Positions 14,089 to 16,525 of a DNA stretch of 16,525 bases are shown in pieces. The translations under genes and the position numbers were made by a program. Origin of the DNA: Candidatus Saccharimonadia bacterium (lineage in GTDB: Bacteria; Patescibacteriota; Saccharimonadia; Saccharimonadales; Saccharimonadaceae). Location of the stretch: NCBI GenBank assembly GCA_023257755.1, contig JALRBM010000048.1, positions 1 through 16,525 of the forward strand, in the 5' to 3' direction. Numbering within the stretch: the stretch's first letter is position 1; every line of letters begins with the position of its first letter. Under the pieces are notes generated by a model. It saw only the letters and a program-made list of their open reading frames with translations, made no database searches and had not been told where the DNA came from.

Positions 14089-14490
14089 ATGACGAAGCCC
14101 GTGCTTTACCGCAAGAACGTCCGCGGTGTCACCGTCGTGCTCACCGAAGCTGCGCACGCCGCCTTCCTGGCGATCGCTGCCTACTACGAGGAGCACACGA
14201 GCTACGACCTCATGGACGACTACCTGTGGATCGACGTCGCCCTGGGCACCTTCACCTTCTGCCTCGACTCACGTTACGTGACGTCCGAGGTCGCACGTGA
14301 GGTGTACACCGGCGGCTATGGCCTGCTGGACGAGGCCAAGAAGTGCTTCGAGTTCCGACCCTTCCAGACCGACCACACCTTCTCACTGCCCTTCGCCTCC
14401 GGCGACCTTGACCTGTTCAGAGAGCAGGCCGAGAAGGGATGGGGGCCGAAGTCAGACCACTTCGTGGACATGTTCATGAAGGACGCCTAG
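14089..14490 (+). CDS. GC-rich orphan protein, probably acquired
   Basis: This 133-residue soluble protein matches no family I know. It is rich in Asp, Glu, Phe and Tyr, with a helical segment (TEAAHAAFLAIAAYYEEH, 19-36), the aromatic stretch DDYLWIDVALGTFTFCLD (43-60) and a C-terminal acidic helix. Only 16 of its 133 codons end in A or T, about 88 percent GC at the third position, far above every neighbour; most codons end in C or G as in high-GC actinobacteria. It has a normal AAAGGA site six bases upstream and a long leader, in contrast to the leaderless style around it, and its own terminator. It interrupts the hrcA-grpE-dnaK order on the opposite strand. Transfer from a high-GC organism, perhaps an actinobacterial host, is the likely explanation. 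Function unknown. Confidence 0.8.
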   Translation: MTKPVLYRKNVRGVTVVLTEAAHAAFLAIAAYYEEHTSYDLMDDYLWIDVALGTFTFCLDSRYVTSEVAREVYTGGYGLLDEAKKCFEFRPFQTDHTFSLPFASGDLDLFREQAEKGWGPKSDHFVDMFMKDA

Positions 14491-14510
14491 TCATCACCGC
14501 GTGAGGATCT

Positions 14511-14540
14511 CGCCCGCTGGCTACCAGCGGGCGATTTCCC
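14511..14540 (+). terminator. Terminator after the GC-rich gene
   Basis: CGCCCGCTGG and CCAGCGGGCG form a perfect ten-pair stem around the three-base loop CTA (14511-14533), followed by the broken T-rich run ATTTCCCTTTT. It starts 20 bases after the stop codon. The opposite strand lacks a T-run, so it serves the plus-strand gene. Confidence 0.8.
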
Positions 14541-14556
14541 TTTTAAGGATACTTTT

Positions 14557-15261
14557 CTACATAGAGAGGACGGGTGATGTCAGAAACTCTGGACACCAGG
14601 ACGTAATCGGTGAGGAGGCTACGCTGAGATAGCCTGTATCATTAGGCGGATAGACGCGGAGCTTTACCGCGCCTTCTTTACACTTACCCGCCTCAAGGTT
14701 AGCGCTATTTGCGACGCTAAGGGTGGCCTTTACTTCTTTACCAGGTGCGAGCGTCAGCTTCTTTTCCTCGTAATTCTTTGCCCGATCGGCAGGCGAACCA
14801 ATCATGTTGCCGTTTTCATTCACCAGCGATACGCCAGGAAAGCCGCCCAGTGTACAGGTTCTCTGGCTAGTATTCGTAAAGACCAGATCATAAGCAAGCG
14901 TCCCTGCCCCACTTTCACTGCTGTCTTTCATCGCAAGGGACAGCTCATCGGCATTACAGGTTGTCTCTTTGGTAGTCTTTGCCTGCGAACTTGACTGCGG
15001 CTCGGGCTCTTTAGCGTTTTTGTCGGCAACCTCCTTAAGAGCCGCCTCTCGCGCGGTTTTTTTAGCGTCGTCAACAGCCTGACTCTTACTCATATTGCCC
15101 ACATACCACCCGGCAGCGACCGCGGCGCCGATCAGGACAAGGGCTAGCAAAGTCATCAAAATTACCTTGCCGGCTTTAGATTTTTTAGGCTGCTGCGGTT
15201 GCAGCTGGGGCTCCTGAAACGGCGCCTGGTACGGTGTTGGTGTTGAGGTATCGTCATTCAT
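14557..15261 (-). CDS. Membrane-anchored DUF4232 protein
   Basis: The 234-residue protein has a Pro/Gln-rich cytosolic N-terminus (1-25), one transmembrane helix (about 31-53), a Lys/Glu/Ala linker (58-98) and an extracytoplasmic DUF4232 domain (about 100-234). Family features are TNTSQRTCTLGGFPGVSLVN (129-148), LAPGKEVKATLSVAN (171-185) and four Cys (102, 136, 194, 223) that could form two disulphides. DUF4232 domains occur in secreted and lipid-anchored actinobacterial proteins of unknown function and are Ig-like in predicted shape. The ATG at 15261 lies seven bases after a TATAAT, with no ribosome binding site, so it is predicted to be leaderless. It follows grpE by 47 bases but seems to have its own promoter. 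Confidence 0.8.
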   Translation of the reverse strand: MNDDTSTPTPYQAPFQEPQLQPQQPKKSKAGKVILMTLLALVLIGAAVAAGWYVGNMSKSQAVDDAKKTAREAALKEVADKNAKEPEPQSSSQAKTTKETTCNADELSLAMKDSSESGAGTLAYDLVFTNTSQRTCTLGGFPGVSLVNENGNMIGSPADRAKNYEEKKLTLAPGKEVKATLSVANSANLEAGKCKEGAVKLRVYPPNDTGYLSVASSPITSWCPEFLTSPVLSM

Positions 15262-15268
15262 ACCCCAA

Positions 15269-15296
15269 ATTATACTCTTTTAACCGTAAGCGGCAA
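15269..15296 (-). promoter_or_regulatory. Promoter of the DUF4232 gene, predicted leaderless
   Basis: TTGCCG (15296-15291), a 16-base spacer and a perfect TATAAT (15274-15269) on the minus strand end seven bases before the ATG. Confidence 0.55.
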
Positions 15297-15308
15297 AGGC
15301 ACAGGAGG

Positions 15309-15770
15309 CTATTGACGGGTCACTTTGACCATGGCAGGGCGGACGGGCCGGCCGGCAAGCATGTATCCCGCTTGCAACTCTTCGGCGATCACCTCTTTTT
15401 CACCGCTCGCGTCTTCCTCAAATTGGATCGCTTCATGAAGTTCTGGATCAAATTCGGTCCCAGGCGAGGCATCGATACGTTTGACATTCAGCCCTTCAAG
15501 AGATTTTTCCAGGTTTTTAACAAGCCCGGCCACTCCCTGCACCCATTTGTCATCCTTAAGGTTTTCGGGAATATGTACGATAGCACGTTCGATATTATCG
15601 ATAACCGGAAGGAGTTTTAAAATCGCCCCGGCCCGCCCCGCCTCGCGCGCTGAGGCCTTCTCGCTTTCGACACGCTTACGGTAATTTTCAAAGTCTGCAC
15701 GAGTGCGCTGAAGATCCGCAGTCAGTTCGGCCAACTTCTCTTCTAGTTCGGACTTTTTTTGCTTCGTCAC
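15309..15770 (-). CDS. grpE: Nucleotide exchange factor GrpE
   Basis: GrpE is a homodimer that releases ADP from DnaK. The 153-residue protein starts with a long coiled-coil helix (about 1-50) containing RADFENYRKRVESEK, followed by LLPVIDNIERAI, and ends in the beta-domain motif EELQAGYMLAGRPVRPAMVKV, typical of the family. It is shorter than E. coli GrpE (197) mainly because the disordered N-terminal tail is missing. The start is GTG at 15770, with AAGGAG eight bases upstream; that site overlaps the stop of the small peptide gene before it, so the hrcA-peptide-grpE unit is tightly coupled. Confidence 0.95.
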   Translation of the reverse strand: MTKQKKSELEEKLAELTADLQRTRADFENYRKRVESEKASAREAGRAGAILKLLPVIDNIERAIVHIPENLKDDKWVQGVAGLVKNLEKSLEGLNVKRIDASPGTEFDPELHEAIQFEEDASGEKEVIAEELQAGYMLAGRPVRPAMVKVTRQ

Positions 15771-15782
15771 GGTTTTGTCTCC

Positions 15783-15917
15783 TTAAAACAAGTTCGCTAT
15801 TGCCTGAAAGAATCCGACGATCGCGCTTCCGATAGCCTGAACCACGCCGACTATGGCGTCGACGATCGCTTTTATTACCCCGGTGATTCCGTCGGTAATC
15901 GTTTGAATGATATCCAT
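15783..15917 (-). CDS. 44-residue amphipathic repeat peptide between hrcA and grpE
   Basis: This small gene encodes 44 residues that start MDIIQT and end ANLF. The chain is built from 11-residue repeats starting at residues 4, 15 and 26, with a partial fourth at 37, and a shared pattern of hydrophobic-[QK]-[AT]-I-x-[DSN]-x-[IF]-[VT]-G-[VF]. Hydrophobic residues fall at steps of 3 and 4, giving a strongly amphipathic helix; charges are few (D2, D9, K16, D20) and confined to the first half. Eleven-residue amphipathic repeats are known from membrane-binding helices such as synuclein and apolipoproteins, and the size resembles beta-type phenol-soluble modulins; homology to either is not claimed. 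A GGAGG site within the last hrcA codons and a one-base gap after the hrcA stop show that it is translated in the operon. Function unknown; a membrane-associated stress role is speculation. Confidence 0.78.
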   Translation of the reverse strand: MDIIQTITDGITGVIKAIVDAIVGVVQAIGSAIVGFFQAIANLF

Positions 15918-15918
15918 G

Positions 15919-16525
15919 TTATAACACCTCCTCTAACATAGCGCCGGCGTGGCGCACCAGCCGCATAACGCGGCCATAACTTTGACGGGTGGGCCCCAGT
16001 ACCCCAATGTAGCTCCGGTCTGAATACGGCGAACGGAAGCGGCTGATAATCAGGCTGGCGCCGCTGGTCTTGCCGATGGGGTTTTCAGAGCCGATGTAGA
16101 CATTGAGCGGCTCGTTTGGGGCGGCTTCGCGCAGCCAAGGCTCGAGATTATCAAGTAGCCGTGCGACCGATTGGGCATGTGTCCCGCTGGTAAATTCCGG
16201 CTGGCTGAACAGGTTGCCAATACCGCTAAGATACAGCTCTTCACCGATCGTCGCCAGACCGAGGTTGTGCGTCAGATCGACCAGACTGTCGACAGCACTC
16301 CGAATGGCGCGGTCGGCGCGGTCGGCATGCGTACTGACGCGGGCATCAATCGCTCTCGCACTGCGATCGATCTTCGGTTCGCCCAGTTGCGCTTCAGTAA
16401 TGGCATTGACGTAAAAACGGTACCCCAGGTCAGTCGGGATGCGCCCGGCGCTGGTGTGCGGCTGGGCGATCAAGCCCATTTCTTCCAGACGCGCCATCTC
16501 ACTCCGAATCGTCGCGCTGGAAACA
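15919..16525 (-). CDS. hrcA: Heat-inducible repressor HrcA, 5' end outside the window
   Basis: HrcA represses heat-shock genes by binding CIRCE. The visible 201 codons run from the recognition-helix region (VSSATIRSEMARLEEMGLI, open to the window edge) through the winged-helix signature PHTSAGRIPTDLGYRFYV to the C-terminal IGVLGPTRQSYGRV and LEEVL end. About 37 N-terminal residues are missing by comparison with B. subtilis HrcA, so the full protein would be near 238 residues instead of about 340. The shortfall is internal: the chain goes from LVDLTHNLGLAT almost directly to LYLSGIGNLFSQPEF, skipping roughly 100 residues of the GAF-like/inserted region. The frame is intact, so this looks like a compact form and not a broken gene. 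It is the first visible gene of hrcA-peptide-grpE, and the perfect CIRCE at dnaK indicates that it is active. Confidence 0.93.
   Translation of the reverse strand, partial: VSSATIRSEMARLEEMGLIAQPHTSAGRIPTDLGYRFYVNAITEAQLGEPKIDRSARAIDARVSTHADRADRAIRSAVDSLVDLTHNLGLATIGEELYLSGIGNLFSQPEFTSGTHAQSVARLLDNLEPWLREAAPNEPLNVYIGSENPIGKTSGASLIISRFRSPYSDRSYIGVLGPTRQSYGRVMRLVRHAGAMLEEVL

Larger units (their letters stand above)
13941..14550. other. Possible transferred GC-rich cassette
   Basis: Between the dnaK control region and the DUF4232 gene, composition switches abruptly to GC-rich DNA holding one gene, a structured leader and its own hairpin terminator. The block is bracketed by the short inverted repeat ATCCTTA (13941-13947) and TAAGGAT (14544-14550). 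Seven bases can match by chance, no target duplication is seen and no transposase is present, so its status as a mobile unit is inference. Confidence 0.35.

Noticed and set aside
1..16525. CRISPR arrays, transposases, integrases or replication origins
   Set aside because: No regularly spaced direct repeats, no recombinase-like protein and no DnaA-box cluster were seen on reading both strands.

Overview
The window reads as a piece of a small-genome Patescibacteria (CPR) chromosome, most likely Candidatus Saccharibacteria (TM7) or a close relative. This is an inference from compact gene packing, the gene set (membrane-anchored DUF192 and DUF4232 proteins, a lone GlcD-like flavoprotein, RadC, many short orphans) and the use of TGA as an ordinary stop, which argues against the recoded Gracilibacteria/Absconditabacteria. 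Base composition looks near half G+C, except for one strongly GC-rich insert at about 13.95-14.55 kb. Nearly everything is on the minus strand; only three genes (6681, 10198, 14089) are on the plus strand.

Layout. 1-1068: 5' half of a tRNA-Lys(UUU), an unrecognised multi-pass membrane protein and a membrane-anchored DUF192 protein. 1127-4864: four minus-strand genes that look like a peptide-tagging module: a DUF1704 HExxxH metallopeptidase, a cyanophycin-synthetase/GshF-like ATP-grasp ligase, a RimB-type aspartic protease and RimK. 4896-6509: a GNAT acetyltransferase behind dnaJ. 6681-7406: a plus-strand, anchored, Asn/Thr-rich surface protein, closed by a bidirectional terminator. 7463-10137: radC, a small orphan and an FAD-linked dehydrogenase in overlapping order. 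10198-11788: an ASCH-domain protein, a YdjM-like membrane hydrolase and an orphan. 11847-13751: dnaK. 13752-14088 is the only gene-free stretch over 300 bases; it holds the dnaK promoter, two HrcA-type operators, and the structured leader of the next gene. 14089-14490: a GC-rich plus-strand orphan that looks transferred. 14557-16525: a DUF4232 protein, grpE, an uncatalogued 44-residue amphipathic peptide, and the 3' part of hrcA.

How it works together. The heat-shock set hrcA-grpE-dnaK-dnaJ is all here but split into three transcription units. HrcA probably controls dnaK and dnaJ: three palindromes (13844, 13797, 6529) have six half-sites that all fit [CT]T[AG]GCA[AC]TC around a 9-base spacer. 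The dnaJ promoter also drives the GNAT gene, and the tagging module starts just downstream with its own promoter. RimK and RimB are expected to add and remove glutamates on ribosomal protein S6. The other ligase and peptidase may be a second add/remove pair with an unknown target.

The strongest leads are (1) the double ligase/peptidase module, whose DUF1704 member belongs to the family of eukaryotic tubulin detyrosinases, (2) the 44-residue peptide made of 11-residue amphipathic repeats between hrcA and grpE, (3) the HrcA operator set together with an HrcA about 100 residues shorter than usual, (4) the GC-rich cassette between grpE and dnaK, and (5) a repeated promoter geometry that predicts leaderless mRNAs for at least seven genes.
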